A DNA stretch of 14,299 bases from Clostridiaceae bacterium (GTDB lineage: Bacteria > Bacillota > Clostridia > Oscillospirales > Acutalibacteraceae). The position numbers and the translations under genes are program-made. Position 1 is the first letter of the stretch, and each line of letters begins with the position of its first letter. The stretch lies in assembly GCA_904501895.1 (NCBI GenBank), contig CAJGCX010000039.1, forward strand, positions 1 to 14,299. Reading direction: 5' to 3'. The notes under the pieces were generated by a model. It was not told where the DNA came from. It saw only the letters and a program-made list of their open reading frames with translations, and made no database searches. Positions 1-6,458 of this stretch are shown here, piece by piece.

Positions 1-796
1 AAATAATGATGTATCAGGCGATATTTCAGGTGATGTATCAGGCGATGTTGCTGGTGACGATACAACAGTTGACGCTCCTGCAGATGACACAACAGATGCT
101 CCTGCAGACGATTCAACAGACGCTCCTGCTGGTGATGACGCTGGTTCAGCTCCTGCAGATTTCTCAAAGGCTAATGCTCACGAAATGTTCAACAAGTGGA
201 CAGCAGCTGCAGCTAAGAAGAGCTACAAGTTCAACCGTGTATGTGCTTACACTCCTGACGGTGCTATCGACGTTGGTAATGCAACAGGTACACTTAACAA
301 GATTATCCAGGGTATCGACGAAAACGCTTCTCTCGACTCAGTTGTTGGTGGCTTCCTCGGTATAGGTAACAGAGAAGGCGCTGTTAAGAACGGTGTTATT
401 CCTGAAGGTATGAACAAACAGTACGCTCTTAAGGCTATGAGCCTTACAGCAGCTGACATTAAGGATGCTACAGCTAACGGTAACAAGTTCACAGTTAAGC
501 TCGGTAACTTTGCAAATCCTCAGAAGGATGGCAAGAACGCTATGAGCCGTGCAACAAACGACTTCTTCACACATCAGGAAGTTGTTGACGGTATCGCAGG
601 TATTACAACTCTTATTACTGTTAACAGCACAGATGTTCAGTACACAGATGTTACTCTTGTAGCAGTTGCTGACGGTGACAACCTCAAGTCTCTTGAAATC
701 AGCTATGGCTTCTCAGCTAAGATGCAGCTCAAGGCTGTTGTTACAATCAACGGTCAGGGTAAAGCAACAAACAAGATTGCTTACACAATCGGCTAA
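1..796 (+). CDS. Exported protein of unknown function, 3' part only
   Basis: The frame is open from base 2 to a TAA at 794-796, so the start and any signal peptide lie left of the window. The visible 264 residues begin with a degenerate G-D-V-S repeat (about residues 3-18), followed by an acidic linker with three D-A-P-A units separated by D/T-rich spacers. A globular part then runs from about residue 55 to the end (first residues A-D-F-S-K-A-N). Such linkers are typical of surface-exposed proteins or lipoproteins of Clostridia, but the anchor cannot be seen here. Lysine is coded almost only by AAG and alanine mostly by GCT, unlike the genes downstream; this suggests high expression. I do not recognise the globular domain. 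The internal ATG at 185 is not the true start, because the frame is open and compositionally continuous upstream. It is closed by the terminator at 816-845. Confidence 0.8.
   Translation, partial: NNDVSGDISGDVSGDVAGDDTTVDAPADDTTDAPADDSTDAPAGDDAGSAPADFSKANAHEMFNKWTAAAAKKSYKFNRVCAYTPDGAIDVGNATGTLNKIIQGIDENASLDSVVGGFLGIGNREGAVKNGVIPEGMNKQYALKAMSLTAADIKDATANGNKFTVKLGNFANPQKDGKNAMSRATNDFFTHQEVVDGIAGITTLITVNSTDVQYTDVTLVAVADGDNLKSLEISYGFSAKMQLKAVVTINGQGKATNKIAYTIG
2..172 (+). repeat. Short in-frame repeats coding an acidic linker
   Basis: The DNA holds imperfect 12-base units (T-C-A-G-G-Y-G-A-T-R-T-W type, coding S-G-D-V/I) up to about base 55. About three copies of a unit around GCTCCTGCAGAYGA, coding A-P-A-D-D, then run to about 150. 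The repeats are in frame and vary at third positions, so they look like a protein-level linker that has expanded by slippage rather than a mobile element. Confidence 0.6.
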
Positions 797-815
797 TCAA
801 TAATTAAACAAAATC

Positions 816-845
816 AGGCATCATCGTAAGATGGTGCCTTTTTTT
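816..845 (+). terminator. Intrinsic terminator after the exported-protein gene
   Basis: A 10-bp stem (AGGCATCATC at 816-825 with GATGGTGCCT at 830-839, one G-U pair) has a GTAA loop and is followed by a run of seven Ts (839-845). It lies 20 bases after the stop codon. Confidence 0.9.
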
Positions 846-965
846 AGTTAAGAAGTAATAGGGAAGAGGTAATAAGTAAATATTTTCCGCTTTCCACGTT
901 CAATTTTCCGTTTGAAATTGTCCTTTTTCACAAATATTGACAATATATTTCAGTAAAGTGCCACA

Positions 966-994
966 TTGTTTTAAGCATAGAAAAGGTGTATAAT
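966..994 (+). promoter_or_regulatory. Sigma-A promoter of the HydS-like operon
   Basis: A -35 box TTGTTT (966-971) and a perfect -10 box TATAAT (989-994) are separated by 17 bases. They lie 38 bases before the ATG at 1033. The region 846-965 shows no gene; it holds pyrimidine-rich sequence and a weak dyad CAATTT/AAATTG at 901-920. A better -35 hexamer, TTGACA at 937-942, has no matching -10 box. Confidence 0.7.
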
Positions 995-1032
995 AAATTA
1001 TTATCTGACAGTTGTCGGGAGGTAATCAAAAT

Positions 1033-1383
1033 ATGAAGGTATATGAAATTAAGGAAATTCTTGACGCAGAGGTAATCTGTGGTGAGGAATTTATGGACAG
1101 AGATGTCTATACTGCTTGTGGCAGTGATATGATGAGTGACGTTTTGGCTTACGTTAAGGAACAGGCTGTGCTCCTTTCAGGACTTGTTAATCCACAGGTT
1201 GTTCGTACTGCTGAAATGATGGATATGCAGTGTATCGTTTTTGTCCGTGGCAAACAGCCTGACCAGGGTATTATCGACCTTGCAAAGGATAGGGATATTG
1301 TCCTTATGACAACAAAACAGGCAATGTTTGCATCCTGCGGTATGCTTTACGAAAAGGGACTTCGAGGAGGAGCAATGAAATGA
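1033..1383 (+). CDS. DRTGG-domain protein, first of two
   Basis: This 116-residue soluble protein has the pattern of stand-alone DRTGG-type domains: an N-terminal K-E-I-L-D-A-E-V segment, an M-D-R-D turn at 21-24, a C-G-S-D-M-M-S-D-V-L segment at 29-38 and a repeated beta-alpha pattern (C-I-V-F-V at 67-71, D-I-V-L-M at 88-92). The biochemical role of the domain is not established; it is usually regarded as regulatory. I chose ATG 1033 because GGGAGG (1017-1022) sits 10 bases upstream; a TTG at 1012 in the same frame lies upstream of that site and has no ribosome site of its own. It is the first gene of the operon and overlaps the next gene by ATGA. It is a distant relative of the gene at 3156, suggesting an old duplication. 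The family call rests on pattern and context. Confidence 0.75.
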   Translation: MKVYEIKEILDAEVICGEEFMDRDVYTACGSDMMSDVLAYVKEQAVLLSGLVNPQVVRTAEMMDMQCIVFVRGKQPDQGIIDLAKDRDIVLMTTKQAMFASCGMLYEKGLRGGAMK

Positions 1384-1802
1384 GTAGCTTGAAACTTCAC
1401 TATGTTGTTCCGGGTGACGATTTCACTCGTGCAGGGGAAGCTTCTGGCTCAGTAAAAAAGACTCTTAAGGATTTGGGGTTTAATCCCGAAATCGTAAGAA
1501 AGGTTGTTATTGCACTTTATGAGGCAGAAATCAACCTTGTAATCCACGCTGGTGGTGGAGAAATTGATGTTGAAATTTCTCCTGAATGTATCAGTATGGT
1601 TCTTGCTGACCAGGGTCCCGGTATCCCTGACGTTGAACTTGCAATGAAAGAAGGCTATTCAACTGCACCTGACAATGTCCGTTCATTGGGCTTTGGTGCC
1701 GGTATGGGTCTTCCGAATATTAAAAAATACACCGACGATATGAAAATTGACTCCACCGTCGGTGTGGGTACAACAATGTACCTGAAGGTATATACAGCAT
1801 AA
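1380..1802 (+). CDS. GHKL-fold ATPase, anti-sigma/serine kinase type
   Basis: This 140-residue protein consists of a single Bergerat-fold ATPase domain. The N box is A-L-Y-E-A-E-I-N (E48, N52), the G1 box D-Q-G-P-G-I-P (D77-P83) and the G2 box G-F-G-A-G-M-G-L (104-111). There is no histidine phosphoacceptor domain and no membrane segment, so it resembles anti-sigma-factor serine kinases (SpoIIAB/RsbW type) rather than a complete sensor kinase. It starts by ATGA overlap with the preceding gene and has AGGAGG at 1365-1370. Next to a HydS-like protein it is a candidate signal-output component. No sigma factor, anti-anti-sigma protein or PP2C phosphatase is visible in the window, so its target is unknown. 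Confidence 0.88.
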   Translation: MSSLKLHYVVPGDDFTRAGEASGSVKKTLKDLGFNPEIVRKVVIALYEAEINLVIHAGGGEIDVEISPECISMVLADQGPGIPDVELAMKEGYSTAPDNVRSLGFGAGMGLPNIKKYTDDMKIDSTVGVGTTMYLKVYTA

Positions 1803-1815
1803 TTTGTATATGGTA

Positions 1816-1837
1816 GGGCGGGGTCTTGACCCCACCG
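1816..1837 (+). repeat. Palindromic repeat inside the operon
   Basis: The arms GGGGTC (1820-1825) and GACCCC (1828-1833) enclose a TT loop, and G-G/C-C pairs outside a single mismatch extend the stem. It fills most of the 67-base gap between the GHKL gene and the HydS-like gene; the other three junctions in the operon are overlaps. It resembles short GC-rich palindromes scattered between genes in gut Firmicutes. There is no T-run, so it should not terminate transcription. Confidence 0.7.
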
Positions 1838-1869
1838 TGGATACTTCCAAATTGATTGGAGTAATAACA

Positions 1870-3156
1870 ATGAACGAAACTTATTTCCATTCCGTGCGAC
1901 TTGATGAAGAAAAATGCAAGGGCTGTGTCAGCTGTCTTAAGCGTTGCCCTACAAATGCAATCAGAGTCCGTAACGGAAAAGCGTATATTCTCTCCGAGCG
2001 TTGTGTTGACTGTGGTGAATGTATAAGAATTTGTCCTCACCACGCAAAATATGCCGAGAAATATTCACTTAATGAAATTCTTGATTATAAATACAGAATA
2101 GCAGTACCTGCACCGTCACTTTACGGTCAGTTCAACAACCTTGACGACACGGACTATGTGTTGACAGGGCTTAAAAGAATGGGCTTTGACGATGTTTTTG
2201 AGGTTTCGAAGGGTGCAGAGCTTGTCAGTGAAGCAACACGACTTATTCTCTCAATGAAAAAGACTAAAAAACCGTTGATTTCCTCTGCTTGTCCTGCTGT
2301 TGTCCGTCTTATCAGAGTCCGTTTTCCGAATCTTATAGAAAATGTTCTCGATTTGAATGCTCCTATGGAAGAGGCAGCACGTCTTGCACGAATTAAGGCA
2401 AGAGAAGAAACAGGACTTTCTGACGAGGATATCGGTGTGTTCTTTATAACACCTTGTACTGCAAAAATCTCCTCAATCAAGCAACCCATTTGCAACGGTA
2501 AATCATATATAAACGGTGTCCTTGCAATTAAGGATATTTATCCTGTATTGGTTCAGCAGATGGATAAAATAATCGAGCTTGAGAGTTTGAGCGATTCAGG
2601 TATTATCGGTGTTGGTTGGGCTTCATCAGGTGGTGAATCTGCAGCACTCTTAAAGGACAGATATTTAGCAGCAGACGGTATTGAAAATGTTATAAAGGTG
2701 CTTGAAGAATTAGAGGATGAAAAGCTTAACGACCTTGAGTTTATTGAGCTTAATGCTTGTTCAGGTGGTTGCGTTGGTGGACCTTTGACTGTTGAAAATC
2801 CTTTCGTTGCAAAAGCTCGACTTCACAGACTCCGTAAATATATGCCTGTTTCCTGCAATCATCTTGAATATGAGTCAATTCCAAAGGAAATGTATTGGGA
2901 AAAGCCTCTTGAAGCATCTCCATGGAAGCTTGCTGACAATGTTTTTGAGGCAATGGAGAAAATGAATCAGATTAAGGAAATCGAAGGCTCACTACCGGGA
3001 CTTGACTGTGGTATGTGTGGCTCACCGTCCTGCCATTGCTTCGCAGAGGATGTTGTAATCGGTAAGGCAGATATTAACGACTGCATTTTCAATATGAAAA
3101 ACCGTGAAGGTGCAGAAAACTTCATTCCTAAACCATTCAGAACAGAGGATAGATAA
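1870..3156 (+). CDS. Sensory-type [FeFe]-hydrogenase-like protein (HydS-like)
   Basis: This 428-residue soluble protein has three parts. A 2x[4Fe-4S] ferredoxin domain has cysteines 16, 19, 22, 26 and 45, 48, 51, 55. An H-cluster domain (about 75-350) carries S-S-A-C-P (138-142), T-P-C-T-A-K (194-199) and E-L-N-A-C-S-G-G-C (293-301). A C-terminal Fe-S domain of the L-P-G-x-D-C-G-x-C-G type has C380, C383, C388 and C405. The cluster ligands C141, C196, C297 and C301 are present. The proton-transfer cysteine of catalytic hydrogenases is alanine (A140), and the usual Met of the third motif is Asn (N295). Loss of that cysteine is known from putative sensory HydS proteins. No PAS domain follows the C-terminal Fe-S domain. 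I chose ATG 1870 (GGAG at 1858-1861, 8 bases away); the earlier in-frame TTG at 1804 would translate the palindromic repeat. A bulk hydrogenase role is less likely. Confidence 0.87.
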   Translation: MNETYFHSVRLDEEKCKGCVSCLKRCPTNAIRVRNGKAYILSERCVDCGECIRICPHHAKYAEKYSLNEILDYKYRIAVPAPSLYGQFNNLDDTDYVLTGLKRMGFDDVFEVSKGAELVSEATRLILSMKKTKKPLISSACPAVVRLIRVRFPNLIENVLDLNAPMEEAARLARIKAREETGLSDEDIGVFFITPCTAKISSIKQPICNGKSYINGVLAIKDIYPVLVQQMDKIIELESLSDSGIIGVGWASSGGESAALLKDRYLAADGIENVIKVLEELEDEKLNDLEFIELNACSGGCVGGPLTVENPFVAKARLHRLRKYMPVSCNHLEYESIPKEMYWEKPLEASPWKLADNVFEAMEKMNQIKEIEGSLPGLDCGMCGSPSCHCFAEDVVIGKADINDCIFNMKNREGAENFIPKPFRTEDR

Positions 3157-3482
3157 TGACGATTAAAGAATTAACAGAAAAATTAAATCTTAAGGTCCTT
3201 GTTGAGGGCGATATGGACAGAGAAATCAAGGGCGGTTACTGTGGCGATTTGCTCAGCTGGGTAATGGGCAGAGCAGAAAGTGGTGACTGTTGGTTTACCG
3301 TAATGGGTAACATCAATGCCATTGCAGTTGCATTTCTTGCTGACTGTGCCTGCATTGTCCTTTGTGAAAACTCAACTCTCGATAATGATGCCAAAGCCAA
3401 AGCAGAATTGCAGGGTATTTGTGTTCTTTCATCAGAAGAGGATGCTTACACCCTTGCAAATAAATTAGGTAAAGAAATATGA
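3156..3482 (+). CDS. DRTGG-domain protein, second of two
   Basis: This 108-residue soluble protein shows the same layout as the first protein of the operon: K-E-L-T-E-K-L at the N-terminus, M-D-R-E at 20-23, Y-C-G-D-L-L-S-W-V at 28-36, and C-A-C-I-V-L-C at 64-70 followed by an acidic helix. It matches compact DRTGG-type proteins encoded beside HydS-like genes and PHP phosphoesterases in Clostridia. The TAATG junction with the HydS-like gene shares one base, and AGAGGA (3144-3149) serves as ribosome site, so translation is probably coupled. Ligand and function are unknown. Confidence 0.72.
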   Translation: MTIKELTEKLNLKVLVEGDMDREIKGGYCGDLLSWVMGRAESGDCWFTVMGNINAIAVAFLADCACIVLCENSTLDNDAKAKAELQGICVLSSEEDAYTLANKLGKEI

Positions 3483-4192
3483 AGTTAAAGTATGATTTCC
3501 ATCTTCATTCTTGTCTGTCACCTTGTGGTGATAATGATATGACACCGTACAACCTTGTGAATTTAGCAAAGCTTATGGGTTACGATATTATCGCATTGAC
3601 AGACCACAACTCCTGCCTTAATTGTCCTGCTGCCATAAAAGCAGGTGAGGATGCGGGAATTACAGTTGTGCCCGGAATGGAGCTCTGCACATCAGAGGAA
3701 ATTCATACTGTATGCCTTTTTCCAACATTAGAAAAAGCATTGGAGTTTTCAGATTATGTGAAAACAACAATGCCACCTATAATAAATGATGAAAGTATTT
3801 TTGGGAATCAGTATATAATGGACCATACTGATAAAATTTTAGGTAAGGAAGAAATACTTCTCACAACTGCATCAGGTATAAGCATTGACGATGTTGTAAG
3901 TGAGGTCAGCCGATTTGACGGTGCAGTTTTCCCTGCACACCTTGACCGTGCATCATATTCTGTCCTTTCAGTTTTGGGCTTTATGTACCCAGAAATGAAT
4001 TTCACTGCAGCAGGCTTTACCCATAAAGCATATATCCCTCAGTATGAGGAAAAGCACGAGCTTTTAAAGGATATGAAGCATTTCAGAAATTCCGATGCCC
4101 ACTATCTTGAAAATATGGTGGAAGCATCTTTAGAAATCGACCTTCCTGAATGTACCCCTCAGGCAGTTGTGAATTACATATTGAATAAATAA
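3479..4192 (+). CDS. PHP-domain metal-dependent phosphoesterase
   Basis: This 237-residue protein has the PHP metal-site motifs in order: D-F-H-L-H-S (H8, H10), L-T-D-H-N (D42, H43), P-G-M-E (E68), I-H-T-V (H76), P-A-H-L-D (H154) and S-D-A-H (D206, H208). The family hydrolyses phosphoester bonds using two or three bound metals; known members act on histidinol phosphate, small nucleotides or nucleic-acid ends, and the substrate here is not predictable. The insertion between H76 and H154 (about 90-150) is typical of PHP proteins associated with hydrogenase-like operons. It overlaps the preceding gene by ATGA and ends just before the terminator at 4198, so it is the last gene of the operon. A nucleotide second messenger would fit a signalling operon, but that is inference. 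Confidence 0.88.
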   Translation: MKLKYDFHLHSCLSPCGDNDMTPYNLVNLAKLMGYDIIALTDHNSCLNCPAAIKAGEDAGITVVPGMELCTSEEIHTVCLFPTLEKALEFSDYVKTTMPPIINDESIFGNQYIMDHTDKILGKEEILLTTASGISIDDVVSEVSRFDGAVFPAHLDRASYSVLSVLGFMYPEMNFTAAGFTHKAYIPQYEEKHELLKDMKHFRNSDAHYLENMVEASLEIDLPECTPQAVVNYILNK

Positions 4193-4197
4193 ATGCA

Positions 4198-4222
4198 AAG
4201 CGAGGCTAACCACCTCGCTTTT
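4198..4222 (+). terminator. Intrinsic terminator of the HydS-like operon
   Basis: AAGCGAGG (4198-4205) pairs perfectly with CCTCGCTT (4213-4220) across a 7-base loop, ending in TTTT. It begins 5 bases after the PHP stop codon and separates this operon from the murT promoter. Confidence 0.9.
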
Positions 4223-4268
4223 GTTATTTAAATACCAGTTTATTTTCTTTTTAATCCTCACTTTAATA

Positions 4269-4297
4269 TTGACTTTAATTATTGCAAATTCTATAAT
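4269..4297 (+). promoter_or_regulatory. Sigma-A promoter of the murT-gatD-aro operon
   Basis: TTGACT (4269-4274), a 17-base spacer and TATAAT (4292-4297) lie in AT-rich DNA, 51 bases before the murT ATG. This is the only convincing promoter before the run of seven biosynthetic genes. No riboswitch, T-box or attenuator-like structure is apparent in the short leader, so control by aromatic amino acids is not visible here. Confidence 0.85.
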
Positions 4298-4348
4298 ATA
4301 AAATGGAAGTAATTTTTGAAATTCCAAAAGAAAAGGATTGTGAAATAT

Positions 4349-5728
4349 ATGGGTAAATTAAGATTTTTCATTGCCATAATCATTGGTAAAATTATGGCAT
4401 TTCTCCTTGATAAAATATTCAAAAGAGGTACTAACACACCGGGTATTGTAATGCTCAAAATCTGCCCTGATGCGCTTTCGCGTTTTATTATGCCTCGAAA
4501 CACAATTTGTGTAACAGGTACAAACGGTAAAACAGGCACATCAAATCTGCTTACACACATTATCCGTAACAGTGGCAAAACTGTTGTTAATAATTCAAAG
4601 GGTTCAAATATGGCACCGGGCCTTGCATCTGCACTTGTTACTCAATGCACATTGGGTGGTAAGGTTACTGCCGATGTTGCTGTCCTTGAGGTTGATGAGC
4701 GTTCATCGCAGTATATCTACACAGAATTTACACCTAAATATATCCTTTGCACAAACCTTTTCCGTGATTCAATTATGCGAAATGGTCACAGTGGATTTAT
4801 CTTTGACAAAATCAACGACTATCTCGATAAGAAAACAACTCTTATCTTAAACGGCAACGACGGTATATCAGGTCTTTTGGGTGAGGGCGTTTGTGACAGA
4901 GTTTTCTATTCAGTTAACAAAACTGAAAGAAGCACCGACACTTGTGTTGATACTGTCTGCGACCTTATTGCTTGTCCGAAATGTAACCATAAATTAGATT
5001 ATGAATTTTATCATTACAACCATATCGGTGTTCCAAAATGCTCAAGCTGTGGTTTTTCAATGCCTGAAAGCAGATTTTACGCAAGTGATGTCGATTTCCA
5101 GAAGGGCACTTTTGTTTTCAATGGTGATAAGGGTGAAAGCCTTGTGCTTCCATTTCAAAAGGGTAATTTCTTCAACGTTTTTAATATAACAGGTGCTTGT
5201 GCTGTCTGCAGACTTATGGGAATTGACCTTGATGTAATCGAAAACAGCATTGAGGACTTGTCATCAAAAACAGGACGTTTTCAGGAGAAGAAGTATAATG
5301 GCATTGAGGTTGTTTCGATGCTTTCAAAAAATCAGAATCCTATTTCCTGCTCACAAAGTCTTAAATTCCTTGATAGCACAGAAGAGGAAAAGGATGTTGT
5401 GCTTCTCATAACTGATTCAAATGACAAAATTCACGGTCACGAGGATATTTCATGGATTTACGATACTGACTTTTCACCACTTAACAAGGAAAATATCAGA
5501 ACAGTTTATGTTGGTGGCAGTCGTTGTTACGATGTGGCAAACTGCCTTGAAATCAAGGGCATTGACACAGGCAAGCTTGTTCTTTTTGAAAGTTATGATG
5601 ACCTTGCAAATGAGGTTAGCAAAAAGAGTATTGTCGGCAGAAGTGTAGTTGTTTACTTTGAACTTTATGCAACAAGTGTTGTTGAAAAAATCAAAAATGC
5701 ACTTTCACAGAAAGGGGATAAAAACTAA
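4349..5728 (+). CDS. murT: MurT-like Mur ligase subunit
   Basis: MurT with GatD normally amidates D-glutamate of lipid II to D-isoglutamine at the inner face of the membrane, with MurT activating the substrate with ATP. This 459-residue protein has a hydrophobic N-terminal segment (5-20), the Mur ligase P-loop G-T-N-G-K-T-G-T (57-64), the MurT-specific zinc ribbon (C209, C212, C231, C234) and a C-terminal MurT domain with D-I-S-W-I-Y-D-T-D-F (366-375). Length and order fit MurT. Where typical MurT proteins read K-N-P-x-G in the C-terminal domain, this one reads K-N-Q-N-P-I-S-C (327-334), so it is divergent. ATG 4349 is preferred over TTG 4316; AAGGA lies at 4333-4337. It ends in TAATG shared with gatD. 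Its partner lacks glutaminase residues, so the exact substrate or nitrogen source is open. Confidence 0.85.
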   Translation: MGKLRFFIAIIIGKIMAFLLDKIFKRGTNTPGIVMLKICPDALSRFIMPRNTICVTGTNGKTGTSNLLTHIIRNSGKTVVNNSKGSNMAPGLASALVTQCTLGGKVTADVAVLEVDERSSQYIYTEFTPKYILCTNLFRDSIMRNGHSGFIFDKINDYLDKKTTLILNGNDGISGLLGEGVCDRVFYSVNKTERSTDTCVDTVCDLIACPKCNHKLDYEFYHYNHIGVPKCSSCGFSMPESRFYASDVDFQKGTFVFNGDKGESLVLPFQKGNFFNVFNITGACAVCRLMGIDLDVIENSIEDLSSKTGRFQEKKYNGIEVVSMLSKNQNPISCSQSLKFLDSTEEEKDVVLLITDSNDKIHGHEDISWIYDTDFSPLNKENIRTVYVGGSRCYDVANCLEIKGIDTGKLVLFESYDDLANEVSKKSIVGRSVVVYFELYATSVVEKIKNALSQKGDKN

Positions 5729-6435
5729 TGAAAAAAATAGTGATTGAAGTTCTTTATCCTGAATACAATAATCTTTACGGTGACAGAGGTAACTGTGAAT
5801 ATCTCAACAAAAAATTAAGCCTTGCAGGGTATGATGTGGAAATTATTGAAACATCACTTTTTGATGAACCTGCATTTGTGAATAATCCAGTTGATTTTCT
5901 CCTTATCGGTCCTTGTCAGGAAAAGCATCAGTTCAACGAGTTTGAACAGCTTAAGAAATATGCCGATGCAATTAAGGACAGAATCGATAACGGTGGCGTG
6001 ATTTTAGCAACAGGAAATGCTTTTGAACTTTTCGGTCAATATATCGAAAATGGCGATGGCAAATCAACTGAATGTCTCGGCTTTTACCCATATTATGCAA
6101 AGCAGTTCACAAAGTTAAGATATAACGATTGTAGCGTCGGTGAATTTGAAAATATGCAAATCGTAGGCTTTAAAAATCTCTTAAGCCATTCTTATGGTGA
6201 AAATCCATATCCATTCCTTAATATGAAAAAAGGATGTGGTATGAATCCTGATAGTAAAATCGAAGGAATTCACCATAACAATCTTTTTGCAACATACCAC
6301 ACAGGACCGATTTTACCACTTAATCCACAGTTTACAGATTATCTTATATGTCTTGTGGATAAGGAATATACTCCTGTTTATCTTGAATTTGAAAAACAGG
6401 CATACGACAGCAGATTAAAAGAATTACTCAAATAA
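5728..6435 (+). CDS. gatD: GatD-like amidotransferase without catalytic Cys/His
   Basis: This 235-residue protein follows GatD along its whole length: N-L-Y-G-D-R-G-N (15-22), an I-G-P-C-Q-E segment (60-65), V-G-F-K-N (146-150) and E-G-I-H-H-N-N-L (179-186). GatD releases ammonia from glutamine for MurT with a Cys nucleophile and a His. Here the nucleophile-elbow region reads L-A-T-G-N-A-F-E-L-F-G (93-103) with no cysteine; gapless alignment to I-C-G-G-Y-Q-F-L-G of S. aureus GatD puts G96 at the Cys and T95 just before it. The conserved T-Y-L-H-G-P is T-Y-H-T-G-P (189-194), moving the histidine one residue and leaving T192 in its place. The only nearby cysteine, C63, lies in the oxyanion loop. 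It is intact and co-translated with murT (TAATG, AAGGGGA at 5712-5718), so it is not a decaying gene. It may be a structural or ammonia-using partner; glutaminase activity is doubtful. Confidence 0.8.
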   Translation: MKKIVIEVLYPEYNNLYGDRGNCEYLNKKLSLAGYDVEIIETSLFDEPAFVNNPVDFLLIGPCQEKHQFNEFEQLKKYADAIKDRIDNGGVILATGNAFELFGQYIENGDGKSTECLGFYPYYAKQFTKLRYNDCSVGEFENMQIVGFKNLLSHSYGENPYPFLNMKKGCGMNPDSKIEGIHHNNLFATYHTGPILPLNPQFTDYLICLVDKEYTPVYLEFEKQAYDSRLKELLK

Positions 6436-6458
6436 AATTGTGATAACAGGTGATACAA

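Noticed and set aside
6..365. Open frame overlapping the first gene, rich in Leu/Gln/Thr
   Set aside because: It is a shifted reading of the repetitive linker; the frame of the gene ending at 796 is open across it and has strong codon bias.
937..942. TTGACA as -35 box for the HydS-like operon
   Set aside because: The bases 16-18 nt downstream show no -10 box; the TTGTTT/TATAAT pair has ideal spacing.
1012..1032. TTG start for the first DRTGG protein
   Set aside because: It lies upstream of the GGGAGG ribosome site (1017-1022) and has none of its own; the ATG at 1033 is well placed.
1870..3156. Ordinary catalytic [FeFe]-hydrogenase large subunit
   Set aside because: The first H-cluster motif has Ala instead of the proton-transfer Cys, the third has Asn for Met, and the neighbours are regulatory.
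4316..4348. TTG start for murT
   Set aside because: No ribosome site precedes it and it adds a lysine-rich stretch; ATG 4349 follows AAGGA.
5728..6435. Cobyric acid synthase-type amidotransferase (CobQ/CobB)
   Set aside because: The E-G-I-H...L-F-A-T-Y and G-P-I-L-P-L-N-P segments, size and coupling to MurT fit GatD; no cobalamin genes are nearby.
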